Positions 16,731 to 25,956 of a DNA stretch of 64,000 bases are shown piece by piece. Below the pieces are notes generated by a model. That model was not told where the DNA came from. It made no database searches and worked only from the letters and a program-made list of their open reading frames with translations. This DNA comes from Desulfuromusa sp. GTDB taxonomy: Bacteria; Desulfobacterota; Desulfuromonadia; Desulfuromonadales; Geopsychrobacteraceae. Positions within the stretch are counted from its first letter, which is position 1. Every line of letters begins with the position of its first letter. The stretch is taken from positions 1-64,000 of the forward strand of contig JADGDX010000006.1 of NCBI GenBank assembly GCA_016744675.1, in the 5' to 3' direction. A program made the position numbers and the translations under genes.

Positions 16731-17033
16731 ATGAAAGTGATTGTTGACCTTTGTGTTGTCCCACTCGGAGTTGGGGTATCGGTCTCAAAATATGTCGCTC
16801 AATGTCAACAGATTCTTGAAGAGGCCGGTCTAAAAATCCGCCTCCACGCATATGGGACAAATATTGAAGGCGAGTATGATCAGGTCTTTGCTGCAATCCG
16901 CCGCTGTCACGAACAGATTCATGCAGCTGGGGCGCCTCGCATCAGTACGACCATCAAGTTGGGAAGCCGGGTCGATCGTGAACAGACCATGGTTGATAAA
17001 CTGAAGAGTGTGGAAGAGAAACTGGTAAAATAG
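16731..17033 (+). CDS. MTH1187-type thiamine-binding protein (DUF77)
   Basis: 100 residues with the DUF77/YkoF-like ferredoxin fold signature: VIVDLCVVPLGVGVSVSKYVAQCQQIL, then LHAYGTNIEGEYDQVFAAIRRCHEQIHAAGAPRISTTIKLGSRVDRE. Members bind thiamine or related ligands; the physiological role in bacteria is unclear. AAAAGGAGAAGTC precedes the ATG. It is convergent with the receiver-kinase gene; the stop codons are adjacent (17033/17034). Confidence 0.9.
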   Translation: MKVIVDLCVVPLGVGVSVSKYVAQCQQILEEAGLKIRLHAYGTNIEGEYDQVFAAIRRCHEQIHAAGAPRISTTIKLGSRVDREQTMVDKLKSVEEKLVK

Positions 17034-18221
17034 TTAACTGGTGATGGCAGACTTGCCAGAAACATACTTCGGCAGGTAGATTCTGAATATTGTTCCTTTG
17101 TCTGGGGTCGAAACGACATCAATCTTTCCCTGATGGTTATGGACAACATCCTTAACTATTGCTAACCCCAAACCATTGCCTTGGGTTGCTCTTTTGGTTG
17201 AAAAAAATGGCTGAAAAACATGACCAAGAGCCTCTTCAGCAATACCGACTCCAGTATCTTCAACCGTCAGAACCCAGACATTTTCAAGATCTATAGCAGA
17301 GGATGTGTGCTCTTTCCCTTCTTGGATAGAGATGCTTAAAGTTCCACCCTTAACGGAACTCTCTTTGGAGCGCATAGTTGTCATGGCGTGTTGTGCATTG
17401 ATGAAGAGATTCAGCAGAAGCTGTTCCAATTGGGAATGATTGCCAAGAACCAGGGCAGGTTCTCTGGTTTTGATCGAGTTAAAAGTGATCGATTTACTAA
17501 AACTGCTGGAACAAATAGCATAAATACTCTCTACAATCATATTCAGATCAATGACAGAAAATTTATTTTCTGTCTTTTGCGTCAGTCCAAGAAGATGGCT
17601 CACCAGTTGAGCCGCCTGCTGCCCTGATTGATGAATCGTCTCAAATTGCCCTTCGATATCCGTACTGTCGATATTTTCTTTTAAGAGTCGTCTCTTGATC
17701 GAATCACAAACTCCCATAATAATGGCAAGAAGATTATTGAAATCATGAGCCAGACCACTTGCCAACAAACCTATCGACGCGACCTTCTCCATCTCTAACA
17801 AATCCTGCTTTTTGTGCTCAATTTCCTTTTCATAGTAATGTTTCAGATTAAGATGTGTATTCACACGTGCTTTGAGCTCAAGAGAATTGAAAGGTTTGGT
17901 AATATAGTCAACACCCCCAATATTGAAGCCATGGATGATGTCTTCCTGTTCGATTTTTGCCGTAAGAAAAATGATCGGGATATGTCTTGTTACCGGGTCA
18001 TCTTTGAGCTGTTCACAAACTTCATAGCCATTCATTCCAGGCATCATGACATCGAGAAGTATCAGGTCGAGAGGATATTCCTTCACCCGCTCCAGAGCCT
18101 GCTGGCCGCTGGTTGCAAAAATGAGAGTATAGCGTGGATTTTCTTTGAGGATGTTGATCCCCAGCTGGATATCCGTAAGTGTATCGTCTACAACCAGAAT
18201 GGTGAATTGCCGATCATCCAC
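17034..18221 (-). CDS. Receiver-linked histidine kinase
   Basis: 395 residues from GTG 18221, chosen for the AAGGGGG upstream and the 8-bp overlap with the preceding gene; a longer frame to 18272 exists but lies inside that gene. It is laid out as receiver, kinase core, ATPase: the receiver's phospho-acceptor is in LLDVMMPGMNG (D57), the HisKA helix has GLAHDFNNLL (H159), and the HATPase has VEDTGVGIAEEALG and GNGLGLAIVKDVV. There is no membrane segment or DNA-binding domain. The H-D-F-N-N-L motif is typical of non-orthodox kinases. It is probably phosphorylated by, or acts with, the membrane hybrid kinase encoded just upstream. Confidence 0.88.
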   Translation of the reverse strand: MDDRQFTILVVDDTLTDIQLGINILKENPRYTLIFATSGQQALERVKEYPLDLILLDVMMPGMNGYEVCEQLKDDPVTRHIPIIFLTAKIEQEDIIHGFNIGGVDYITKPFNSLELKARVNTHLNLKHYYEKEIEHKKQDLLEMEKVASIGLLASGLAHDFNNLLAIIMGVCDSIKRRLLKENIDSTDIEGQFETIHQSGQQAAQLVSHLLGLTQKTENKFSVIDLNMIVESIYAICSSSFSKSITFNSIKTREPALVLGNHSQLEQLLLNLFINAQHAMTTMRSKESSVKGGTLSISIQEGKEHTSSAIDLENVWVLTVEDTGVGIAEEALGHVFQPFFSTKRATQGNGLGLAIVKDVVHNHQGKIDVVSTPDKGTIFRIYLPKYVSGKSAITS

Positions 18222-20688
18222 GAGGGATCCCCCTTGTATGCCTAAGAATATCAATAGTTTCTGGATATTCATTCATTAATGATGCAACAACCTCAATATC
18301 GAATGCATTCACACCATTCCACAGGTGGGTTGCATAAGCATCGAGACTTGAATTTTGATAGTCTTCAGCTAGAACTTTCAACCTAGCGCAAAAATTTTCA
18401 ATAAGCAAGAAATCACCCCTGTTTTTAATCTCTTCCCATTCTGTTAGCAGAGCTTCCAGTTGGTTGATAAGTTCAGGAAGTTTTTGCTGTTGTTCTTTTA
18501 TTTCTGTTGTTACTCGTGTTGGTTTTATCATTGTGCACGGAAGCTGCTCCGCAATTTTGGCCAGCAGTATCTTCCGGCTCACTGGTTTTCTGATGTAACT
18601 ATTAAAATCAAACTGTTCTACTTTTTTCAACTGTTCCCCGATAAGAGAAGCGGACAATGCAATGACCGGTACTTTTTTCCAATCGGGATTGTTGCGAATA
18701 ATCTTTATCGTTTCATAGCCTCCCATTATCGGCATCCGCAGATCCATGAACACCAGATCAATCGGATGGGTTCGCAACTGATCGAGAGCTTCTTTTCCAT
18801 TTGCAGCCTCAAGAATAGAAAAATCCGTATCTGCCAAAAAACCTTTGACCAGTTTTCGGCTATCGGCAGTATCATCAACAATCAGGATTGTGCCAGAGGA
18901 AAAATCATATTCGATATTGCTATTATCTTGGGAATCAGTTGTTTCAATAATTGTTGCAACTTCGATATCCGGTAGGCTGATGGTAAAGACTGATCCGGTT
19001 CCAACAATACTTTCAACTGTAATTGTTCCGTGCATCATCTCAGCAAGCCTGCGGCTGATCGCTAGTCCTAATCCGGTACCGCCATGGTGAGTTGAACTTT
19101 GCCCCGCCTGCTGCTCAAAGGCATTAAAAATTCTCCCCAGTTGATCCTCCGGAATCCCATCTCCAGTATCCGCAATGCTGATAATCAGATCGATCAGGTT
19201 GTTGCTACTTTCGGAATTGACGATTTTCGCAGTAACAGAGATTGTCCCCTCTTGAGTGAATTTTATAGCATTACCAATCAAATTAAAGAGTATCTGCCGA
19301 ATTCGTGTTTTGTCAATAAGCAGGTATTTCGGTAGTCCTTCACTGAGCTCAAGGCAGAACGAAAGATTTTTTCCCCTGATCTTTGTACCAAACAGGGCTT
19401 CGATCTCTCTAAGCAGGGTCTTAATATTGATATTTTCATAGGTCAAGGAGAGTTTTCCTGCTTCGATTTTGGAAAGGTCGAGGATGTCGTTGATAATTTC
19501 CAGTAGTGCTTTGCCACCAATAATAACCGAACGAAGATAGTCCTTCTGTAGAGGATCGGTAATCATGTTTTCCAGAAGTTCGGAAAAACCGATGACAGAG
19601 TTCATCGGTGTACGGATTTCGTGTGACATATTGGCGAGAAATTCACTCTTGGCTTTTGTTTCTTGTTCAGCTTTCTCCATAGCTTTCTGCAAAGCTGTTT
19701 CGGTTGCTTTTTTGAGAGTAATATCCTCTTTGACGACCACATAGTGGTGAATGGTTTTGTCTGTACTAAGGATGGGGGAGACCGATACAGATTCCCACAG
19801 TTCTTCCCCACTTTTTTTCTGGCTACAGAGATCTCCTCGCCAGTTTTCCCCCGCCAGAATTTTCTCTTTCTCTACCCCTAAAAAAGCATTGCTTGTCTGT
19901 ATTGAAGTTGTGTCCGAATTTTGTATGAATATTTCATCTTGGGAATAGCCACTGACTTGAGTAAAGCACGGGTTGACATATTCAACCGTTCCATCTGGAT
20001 CAGTGATGATAACTGAAATCGGACTTTGTTCTATGGCAGAGAAAAGGATATCAAGCTTTTCTCTGGCCTGAGCAAGGATCTGATTGGTGCGGAATCGTAA
20101 CCAGAGTAACAGGGCAATAACTGCAAATAAGGCCGCCAGAATTTCGGCTACGATTGTGCTCCCTAAGCTTAATTGCTCTATCCGCGAAATTTGTTCTGAC
20201 AAGCTTGCAAATGCCTGCTGGTTGGCATGAAGATAGATATCCTGGAGAGTAGCAATAGTGTCGTCAAGGCGGGTCAACAACGCGAGAGCCTGACTCTGGT
20301 CATAAGTTTCAACTTGACTGCCCAGTCTTTCGATATTCCCAAGGATGGTACTGACTTCTTCACTGAGAAAAACCGTAATCCCTGCTTGCGGTCTTGCCAG
20401 GTTATCAAAAAAAGAGGTTGAAAGGGCAAAAGCGATATCGAGATAGATCGACAGTTCATCAAGACGGTCAGGAGAAGTTTCAATGATGACCCCATCAAGC
20501 CTCGCAGATAATTCTCCAAGATGCTGGATCAGGACAGAGAGCTCCCGGTGTTGTGAAAGAGTCGAAATAGGGAGGGCTTGTTTGACTGTCTGTAGATGAT
20601 ACTTAACGTATAGCCCACCGCAAGCAAGTCCAATCGCCAGTAAAAAAAAAGTAAGGACAAGGAAACGTTGGCTGGATTTTAGCTTCAT
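18214..20688 (-). CDS. Membrane hybrid histidine kinase (PAS-HisKA-HATPase-REC)
   Basis: 824 residues: TM1 about 9-28, a helical periplasmic sensor domain to about 170, TM2 about 177-198, PAS about 211-330 (DPDGTVEYVNPCFTQVSGYS), HisKA with MSHEIRTPMNSVIGFSE (H356), HATPase (IADTGDGIPEDQLG, GTGLGLAISRRL), and a receiver near 595-715 with MDLRMPIMGG. The C-terminal ~100 residues are helical but lack a recognisable Hpt histidine. It lies between a solute-binding protein gene (3-bp gap) and the receiver-kinase gene (8-bp overlap), which suggests the binding protein presents a ligand to this sensor. Confidence 0.9.
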   Translation of the reverse strand: MKLKSSQRFLVLTFFLLAIGLACGGLYVKYHLQTVKQALPISTLSQHRELSVLIQHLGELSARLDGVIIETSPDRLDELSIYLDIAFALSTSFFDNLARPQAGITVFLSEEVSTILGNIERLGSQVETYDQSQALALLTRLDDTIATLQDIYLHANQQAFASLSEQISRIEQLSLGSTIVAEILAALFAVIALLLWLRFRTNQILAQAREKLDILFSAIEQSPISVIITDPDGTVEYVNPCFTQVSGYSQDEIFIQNSDTTSIQTSNAFLGVEKEKILAGENWRGDLCSQKKSGEELWESVSVSPILSTDKTIHHYVVVKEDITLKKATETALQKAMEKAEQETKAKSEFLANMSHEIRTPMNSVIGFSELLENMITDPLQKDYLRSVIIGGKALLEIINDILDLSKIEAGKLSLTYENINIKTLLREIEALFGTKIRGKNLSFCLELSEGLPKYLLIDKTRIRQILFNLIGNAIKFTQEGTISVTAKIVNSESSNNLIDLIISIADTGDGIPEDQLGRIFNAFEQQAGQSSTHHGGTGLGLAISRRLAEMMHGTITVESIVGTGSVFTISLPDIEVATIIETTDSQDNSNIEYDFSSGTILIVDDTADSRKLVKGFLADTDFSILEAANGKEALDQLRTHPIDLVFMDLRMPIMGGYETIKIIRNNPDWKKVPVIALSASLIGEQLKKVEQFDFNSYIRKPVSRKILLAKIAEQLPCTMIKPTRVTTEIKEQQQKLPELINQLEALLTEWEEIKNRGDFLLIENFCARLKVLAEDYQNSSLDAYATHLWNGVNAFDIEVVASLMNEYPETIDILRHTRGIPRG

Positions 20689-20691
20689 CTA

Positions 20692-22005
20692 TTACCTGAC
20701 TGGACAAGGGCCAAAACTGGGGGCATCTGGAGGAAAACATTGTGCATTTGTTATCGCGAGAATACTTTGAAGCTTCTGGGCTTGCTCGTCCAGAACTGTT
20801 TGTATCTCTTTGTTTCTAAGGATAATTTGGGTAAAACTACGCTTGTAGATCCGGTTAAATTGATCGGTGTAATCATCAAATCCATAGGGCAAAGTACTAA
20901 CAACCGCATTTGCTGTGGAAGTTTGAGTTGAAACGGCATTGATCATCGAAACAAGGTATGGTGGAGCCAGTTTGTCCGCAGCATCGGCAGCATCTTGTGT
21001 GACAGGGAAGAAACCTGTTGTTTCAAGAGTTTTTACCTGAATCTGTGTCGAGGTTAAGTATTCTATTAATTCCATACTACGCGGATCCAATGTATTCTTT
21101 GGGATACCAAGTCCGGCGAGTACCAGCATGGAACCCCGTCCCTTGGGTCCAATAGGGGCGGGGAAGGCGACAAATTCTTCAGGGTGTTGTTTGAAGACCT
21201 CCAGCAGTCGAGAAGTATGATCCCATGCCAGCCAGACCTCTCCGGTCAACAACGGTTCTTGCATACTGTTGAAGCTCAAAGAAAGAACGTTGACATGCTT
21301 CCATAGCTCTTTGAATGTCTGCCACATGGTGACGGCATTATTGTCACGAAAGTGACGAATCATACCTCCTGTAAAAGATGGATAGAGATAGCCCTGAACA
21401 AACCTGTACAGCAGCCCTTTGGGGCTGGCGGGAAACCCTGTTTTTGGCATCCCAGCCGCCCGATGCATGTTAGCTGACCATTGAATGAGTTGCTGATATG
21501 TCAGCTGATTTAAATCGACATTAGGTGGCAGATATTGTAGTGCTGAACGCTTGGCTACCATCAAGTAGGTCGCTTGCATCCAAGGGATAAATTTTTGTTG
21601 CTGAGTTTGCAGAGATCCCATTTCAACCATACCGGGCAAGAAATTCCGGTGGGGCAGTTTCTTCAGATCCTCATTGAGATCTTTCAACAGCCCCTCCCCT
21701 TTAAGGCTGACAAAATCACCAACTGTTCCGCCCAGGATATCTGGTGGTTGGATCGTATCCTTAATCAGAAGCTGGAAAATTACCCGATCATCATACGGTT
21801 TAAAGAGAACCTTATCATGGAATCCTTTGAGGATATGACTACGCATTGACATTGCTTCTTTGGTCGGATTCAACTGGGTTGAAATGAAAATAAGTGGGTC
21901 AGAATAAGCGCAGACAGGGAGTTGTAGACAGCAGCAGATCAGAATTATTCGTCCCCAACTACACAGATTTTCCATTGCCCTGATTCTAGGTATTGAATGT
22001 GGCAT
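20692..22005 (-). CDS. Periplasmic solute-binding protein (ABC sugar-binding type) in a sensory operon
   Basis: 437 residues from ATG 22005; TTG 22020 and ATG 21975 are alternatives. The signal peptide includes RIILICCCLQLPVCA. The mature protein resembles family-1 extracellular solute-binding proteins: PPDILGGTVGDFVSLKGEGLLKDLNEDL, GEVWLAWDHTSRLL, FPAPIGPKGRGSMLVLAGLGIP, and TTGFFPVT. No permease or ATPase gene is nearby. Instead two histidine kinase genes follow at once (3-bp gap), so it probably serves sensing rather than uptake. The ligand is unknown; a carbohydrate is the family default. The C-terminus ends with two cysteines (NAQCFPP..FGPCPVR). Confidence 0.82.
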   Translation of the reverse strand: MPHSIPRIRAMENLCSWGRIILICCCLQLPVCAYSDPLIFISTQLNPTKEAMSMRSHILKGFHDKVLFKPYDDRVIFQLLIKDTIQPPDILGGTVGDFVSLKGEGLLKDLNEDLKKLPHRNFLPGMVEMGSLQTQQQKFIPWMQATYLMVAKRSALQYLPPNVDLNQLTYQQLIQWSANMHRAAGMPKTGFPASPKGLLYRFVQGYLYPSFTGGMIRHFRDNNAVTMWQTFKELWKHVNVLSLSFNSMQEPLLTGEVWLAWDHTSRLLEVFKQHPEEFVAFPAPIGPKGRGSMLVLAGLGIPKNTLDPRSMELIEYLTSTQIQVKTLETTGFFPVTQDAADAADKLAPPYLVSMINAVSTQTSTANAVVSTLPYGFDDYTDQFNRIYKRSFTQIILRNKEIQTVLDEQAQKLQSILAITNAQCFPPDAPSFGPCPVR

Positions 22006-22161
22006 TAAATTTTCCGTCAAAAATTTGCTGAAATAGGTGGGTGACGAACTTCTGCCTAGTATACAGAACCCTGTTATACTGTCAAATTGTCGCTATCAAG
22101 GGTGTTACAGCTTATGGAAAAGGTCATAAATCTATCCAACATCTCGAAAGGCTCAAAACTT

Positions 22162-23304
22162 TTATTCAAACAGAAAACGACCTTGCGGGGCAGAGTAGAA
22201 TTGATAATTGGCTTTGCCAGATTTTTTAACGCGATACATCGCCAGATCTGCATTTTTCATCATTTCCTGGGCTGTTGTGGCATCTTCTGGGAAAATACTT
22301 ATTCCAATACTGGCACTAATCTTTTGTGTAAAATCGCCCTTTCTCAGTTCATGAGTCAGGGCGCTGCAAATTCGCTTCGCTGTGCTTTCAATCATTTCGA
22401 GCGAGTCAATTTCTTCGAGTAAAATCAAAAACTCATCCCCACCCATGCGCGCAACGGTATCACTTTCACGCACACACTGCCGCAACCGCTTGGCGACATC
22501 GATCAGGAGCAAATCACCATAATCGTGTCCAAGATTATCATTAACGGCTTTCAGATGGTCAAGATCAAGAAAGAAGAGGGCAACCTGCCTGTGACTACGG
22601 CGAGCTTTACTAAGAGCCTGCTTTAAACGATCATCAAACATCAGTCGGTTCGGTAGATGGGTCAAGGGGTCATGATGGGCTAGATGATGCAAGCGTTTTT
22701 CTTTTTCATTGAGCAATTCTTCTATCTGCAGCCGGTCAGTGATATCGCGAACGACTTCAATGACGGCATAGATTTCATTGTTGCTATCAAAAAGCGGCGA
22801 TGCTTTCAGTTCAACAATTCGCCTCCCCTCACTGGTCTCATGATGGTGAATCAAAGTCACCGGCTGTGCTGTTTCTTTCACCTCCAGTAACGGGCAAACA
22901 TGATCTTCACCGTTACACGGATGTGGTGATGCATGAGAGAGCTGATGACAGGTTAACGTCACAGCGTCAGGATCACTTTCTCCATATCCGTCTTGAGCCG
23001 CCTTATTAATCTGTAGAATCTGGTAATCGAGTCCAATCACCATCAATGGATCAGAGACCCCATCGATAACCGATTGCAAAAAATGATTCCGCTCCTCCAA
23101 AACCGCTTCTAAATTTTGTTTATCGCGTAATTTATTTTCCAGAAGTTGATTTTTATCCGCTAACTGACGGCTTTTTTCTGCCGCCTGCTTCCGCACCCAA
23201 AATATCGCTGGAACAGCGATCAAAAGGACAATAATCAAGGAATACGTAGGGAGAGGAGATAAAAGCCACTGCAATGTTGAGTCCTCAGAAAATAGGCAAA
23301 TCAA
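22162..23304 (-). CDS. PAS-GGDEF diguanylate cyclase
   Basis: About 380 residues. The start is uncertain: the earliest supported codon is TTG at 23304, just after rsgA, with no clear ribosome-binding site. An N-terminal membrane helix (YSLIIVLLIAVPAIFWV) is followed by a coiled coil, a PAS domain about residues 70-190, and a GGDEF domain with an intact ARMGGDEF active site. RESD five residues before it is an I-site for product inhibition. It should make cyclic di-GMP. The helix NRLMFDDRLKQAL and SIGISIFPEDATTAQEMMKNADLAMYRVKK complete the domain. Confidence 0.88.
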   Translation of the reverse strand: MICLFSEDSTLQWLLSPLPTYSLIIVLLIAVPAIFWVRKQAAEKSRQLADKNQLLENKLRDKQNLEAVLEERNHFLQSVIDGVSDPLMVIGLDYQILQINKAAQDGYGESDPDAVTLTCHQLSHASPHPCNGEDHVCPLLEVKETAQPVTLIHHHETSEGRRIVELKASPLFDSNNEIYAVIEVVRDITDRLQIEELLNEKEKRLHHLAHHDPLTHLPNRLMFDDRLKQALSKARRSHRQVALFFLDLDHLKAVNDNLGHDYGDLLLIDVAKRLRQCVRESDTVARMGGDEFLILLEEIDSLEMIESTAKRICSALTHELRKGDFTQKISASIGISIFPEDATTAQEMMKNADLAMYRVKKSGKANYQFYSAPQGRFLFE

Positions 23305-23321
23305 AAGTGACGAATGGACTG

Positions 23322-24323
23322 TTAAGATTTTCGGGAGCGCAAATGCGATAACTCCTGTTTAAGTTTATGATAACTGGAAAGACGCTCTGAACTCAAGATG
23401 CCAGCATCAATTCCTTTGCGAACAGCACAGCCGGGCTCAGTTTTATGCTGACAATCCCTGAATTTGCAGCCACCAGCTAACTCTTCAATATCGGCAAAAG
23501 ATTCCACCAGATCGTCAGCATCACCCCAGAGATGCAATTCGCGCATCCCGGGATTATCCATGATGATTCCCCCTTTGGGAAACAGCACAAGCTCACGATG
23601 GGTCGTGGTATGGCAGCCCTTTCCATCGGCCTCGCTTACAGCACCAACCTTCTGTCGCTCTTCGCCGAGCATGCCGTTAAGAATAGTCGATTTTCCCACC
23701 CCCGACGAGCCGAGAAGAGCAATAGTTTTTCCTTGCTGCATATAACTGAAAAGAATATCGAGCTGATCCATCTGGCGCGCCATACAGAGATGAACAGGGC
23801 TGCTCCCTGCAATGGTTTCGACTTCTTTTTTGCGCTCTTCAGGAACGTCGCACAGGTCGGTCTTATTCAGCAGCACCACAGCATCAGCACCGCTACTACT
23901 TACCAGAGTCAGGTAACGCTCAATGCGACGCAGATTGAAATCGCGATCTAAACCACTGACAATAAAAATGAGGTCAACATTCGCAGCAATCACCTGCTGC
24001 TCTATTCTATCTTTTCCCTTTCGGCTCCCCGGGAGATTCCGGGAAAAAGAGCTTTTACGTTCCAGCAGAGCGTGGATTATCCCACGTTGATCCGGTTGCG
24101 GTTCGATAACAACCCAATCCCCAACAACAGGGAGATGAGCTCGAGAGGCAGCTTTATGTCGAACTTTCCCAGCAAAGCGAACCGTAAGCTCACCCTCTAG
24201 AGTCCAAACTCTAAAGTAGTTTTTCTCTCCCCGAATAACACGTGCGGGAACAAAGTTAGACTCGCTCCATGGTTCAAACTTCTGAGCGAAAAGAGGGGAC
24301 CACCCCCAATCTTCCAAAGTCAT
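23322..24323 (-). CDS. rsgA: Ribosome small-subunit-dependent GTPase A
   Basis: 333 residues. OB-fold N-terminus (RVIRGEKNYFRVWTLEGELTVRFAGKV), a circularly permuted GTPase domain with G4 LLNKTDL, G1 LLGSSGVGKSTILNGML and G3 DNPGMREL, and a C-terminal zinc site CKFRDCQHKTEPGCAV. RsgA works in late 30S subunit maturation. The start overlaps the end of the DMT permease gene by 4 bp. Length and motifs are normal. Confidence 0.96.
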   Translation of the reverse strand: MTLEDWGWSPLFAQKFEPWSESNFVPARVIRGEKNYFRVWTLEGELTVRFAGKVRHKAASRAHLPVVGDWVVIEPQPDQRGIIHALLERKSSFSRNLPGSRKGKDRIEQQVIAANVDLIFIVSGLDRDFNLRRIERYLTLVSSSGADAVVLLNKTDLCDVPEERKKEVETIAGSSPVHLCMARQMDQLDILFSYMQQGKTIALLGSSGVGKSTILNGMLGEERQKVGAVSEADGKGCHTTTHRELVLFPKGGIIMDNPGMRELHLWGDADDLVESFADIEELAGGCKFRDCQHKTEPGCAVRKGIDAGILSSERLSSYHKLKQELSHLRSRKS

Positions 24324-25228
24324 GCTTTCATTCCTCCAAAGCGCATCAGTGGCAAATTAAAAAGGAGCAACCCACTGACAATAAGAACAATTCCAACGAG
24401 ATGATAACATTGAAAGCGTTCTCCTAAAAAGACCACCGCCAGCAATGAGGTAAATAAAGGAATCAGATTGATATATAATCCCGCTCGATTAGCTCCAATT
24501 TCATGGATTCCTTTATTCCAGCAAAGATAAGCAAGAATCGAAGGACATGTCGCAACATAGAGCAGGCTGAAAAAAACAGGCTGGGTCAATTCAAAAGGTG
24601 GTGTCGTCTGTCCTTCCCATATATAGAGAGGGAAGAGAAGAACAACACCAACGGCAAATGTTGTCGTTAAAAAACTCATGGGGTGAATAGCGGGCCGCTT
24701 CCGTAAAAGAACCGAATAAAGCGCATAAAGGCAAACAGCAAATAACATCAATGGATCGCCAACGACAAATTCAAGCCCGAGCAGCCTTTGGAAATCGCCA
24801 TGAATGATAATATACCCCGCCCCTAGCATACATAGAACAATCGCAAAAACTTGAAATCGAGAAATTCGATCGCGAAAAAGGAAGAAACTGATTAAGACAA
24901 TGACAACCGGCATCACCGATTGCGTCAAAGCAATATTAAGAGCAGTGGTGCTATGGGCTGCGGTGTAGAGCAGAGTATTAAATGAGGCAATTCCAAACAA
25001 CCCAAGAAGAAAGATAATTTTCCAGTATTCTTTGATTTTGGGCCAATCCCTCAGAGTCTGCTTCCAAGTAAAGGGAAGGAGAATCGTCAGAGCAATCAGC
25101 CAACGCCAAAAAGACATTGTCACGGGGGGAATTAATTCAGCCACGCCACGGGCAAGGACAGTATTTCCAGCCCAGAATAATGGCGGTAGAATCAGTAACA
25201 GGTAAATGAGAGGGGATTTATTTTTCAT
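24320..25228 (-). CDS. EamA/DMT family permease
   Basis: 302 residues with ten hydrophobic helices in two EamA repeats: the first has LPPLFWAGNTVLARGVAELIPPVTMSFWRWLIA, the second YATCPSILAYLCWNKGIHEIGANRAGLYINLIPLFTSLLAVVFLGE. The drug/metabolite transporter family exports metabolites such as amino acids or nucleobases; the substrate cannot be predicted. It sits between rsmE and rsgA, overlapping rsgA by 4 bp. Confidence 0.9.
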   Translation of the reverse strand: MKNKSPLIYLLLILPPLFWAGNTVLARGVAELIPPVTMSFWRWLIALTILLPFTWKQTLRDWPKIKEYWKIIFLLGLFGIASFNTLLYTAAHSTTALNIALTQSVMPVVIVLISFFLFRDRISRFQVFAIVLCMLGAGYIIIHGDFQRLLGLEFVVGDPLMLFAVCLYALYSVLLRKRPAIHPMSFLTTTFAVGVVLLFPLYIWEGQTTPPFELTQPVFFSLLYVATCPSILAYLCWNKGIHEIGANRAGLYINLIPLFTSLLAVVFLGERFQCYHLVGIVLIVSGLLLFNLPLMRFGGMKA

Positions 25229-25245
25229 TCTATTTTTTATTCCAA

Positions 25246-25956
25246 CTAGGGGGTCAGTCGCGAAAGTATCACAGGAACGGCTGTTTCAACGCGTAAAATC
25301 CGCTCCCCTAGGCTAACAGGAGTTAATCCGTGGGCTTGCAACATCTCAACTTCGTAAGGGATGAAACCTCCTTCTGGACCAATTGCTAACGTGACGGGCT
25401 GATTAACACCACAGGGACAGGTCATCTCAACGTTGGGGTGGGCGACATAACCCCGTGTTCCGTTGCATATTTCAGCCAGATCATCTTCAACAAAAGGTTT
25501 AAATCGGGGGCGAAGGTGAATATCAGGAAGAACCGTGTCACAGGCCTGCTCCAACCCTAAAATAAGATGCTCATTCAATGTTTCGGGCTGCAATAACGGA
25601 CTCCCCCAAAAGCTTTTATCAACACGATAGCTATTGATCAAAAAAATCTTCTTAACCCCAAGAGAACTGACTGATTGTAAAATTCTCTTTAGCATTTTAG
25701 GCCGTGGCAATGCCAGGAGCAATGTTATGGGTAGGGGCTCAGGCGGTTGACGGTCAAGTTGGATATCCATCACCAGTTCCTGTTCATCCAAACCTATAAC
25801 TTTCCCGGTGCCGATGAGACCATTGATTTTCCCAACGCGCAACTCATCTCCAATCGTGGCGCGATGAACTGTCAGGACATGTTTCAGTCGTCGCCCCTGC
25901 AGTCGAACCCGCCCTTGACCGATCTCATCCTTTTCATGCAGCAAAATCAGATTCAT
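25246..25956 (-). CDS. rsmE: 16S rRNA (uracil1498-N3)-methyltransferase
   Basis: 236 residues from ATG 25956. That start overlaps the stop of the preceding gene (ATGA) and gives the standard N-terminus MNLILLHEKDEIGQGRVRLQGRRLKHVLTVHRATIGDELRVG. The PUA-like N-domain is followed by a SPOUT methyltransferase domain with the knotted SAM site LAIGPEGGFIPYEVEML and SLGERILRVETAVPVILSRL. It methylates U1498 of 16S rRNA. Confidence 0.95.
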   Translation of the reverse strand: MNLILLHEKDEIGQGRVRLQGRRLKHVLTVHRATIGDELRVGKINGLIGTGKVIGLDEQELVMDIQLDRQPPEPLPITLLLALPRPKMLKRILQSVSSLGVKKIFLINSYRVDKSFWGSPLLQPETLNEHLILGLEQACDTVLPDIHLRPRFKPFVEDDLAEICNGTRGYVAHPNVEMTCPCGVNQPVTLAIGPEGGFIPYEVEMLQAHGLTPVSLGERILRVETAVPVILSRLTP

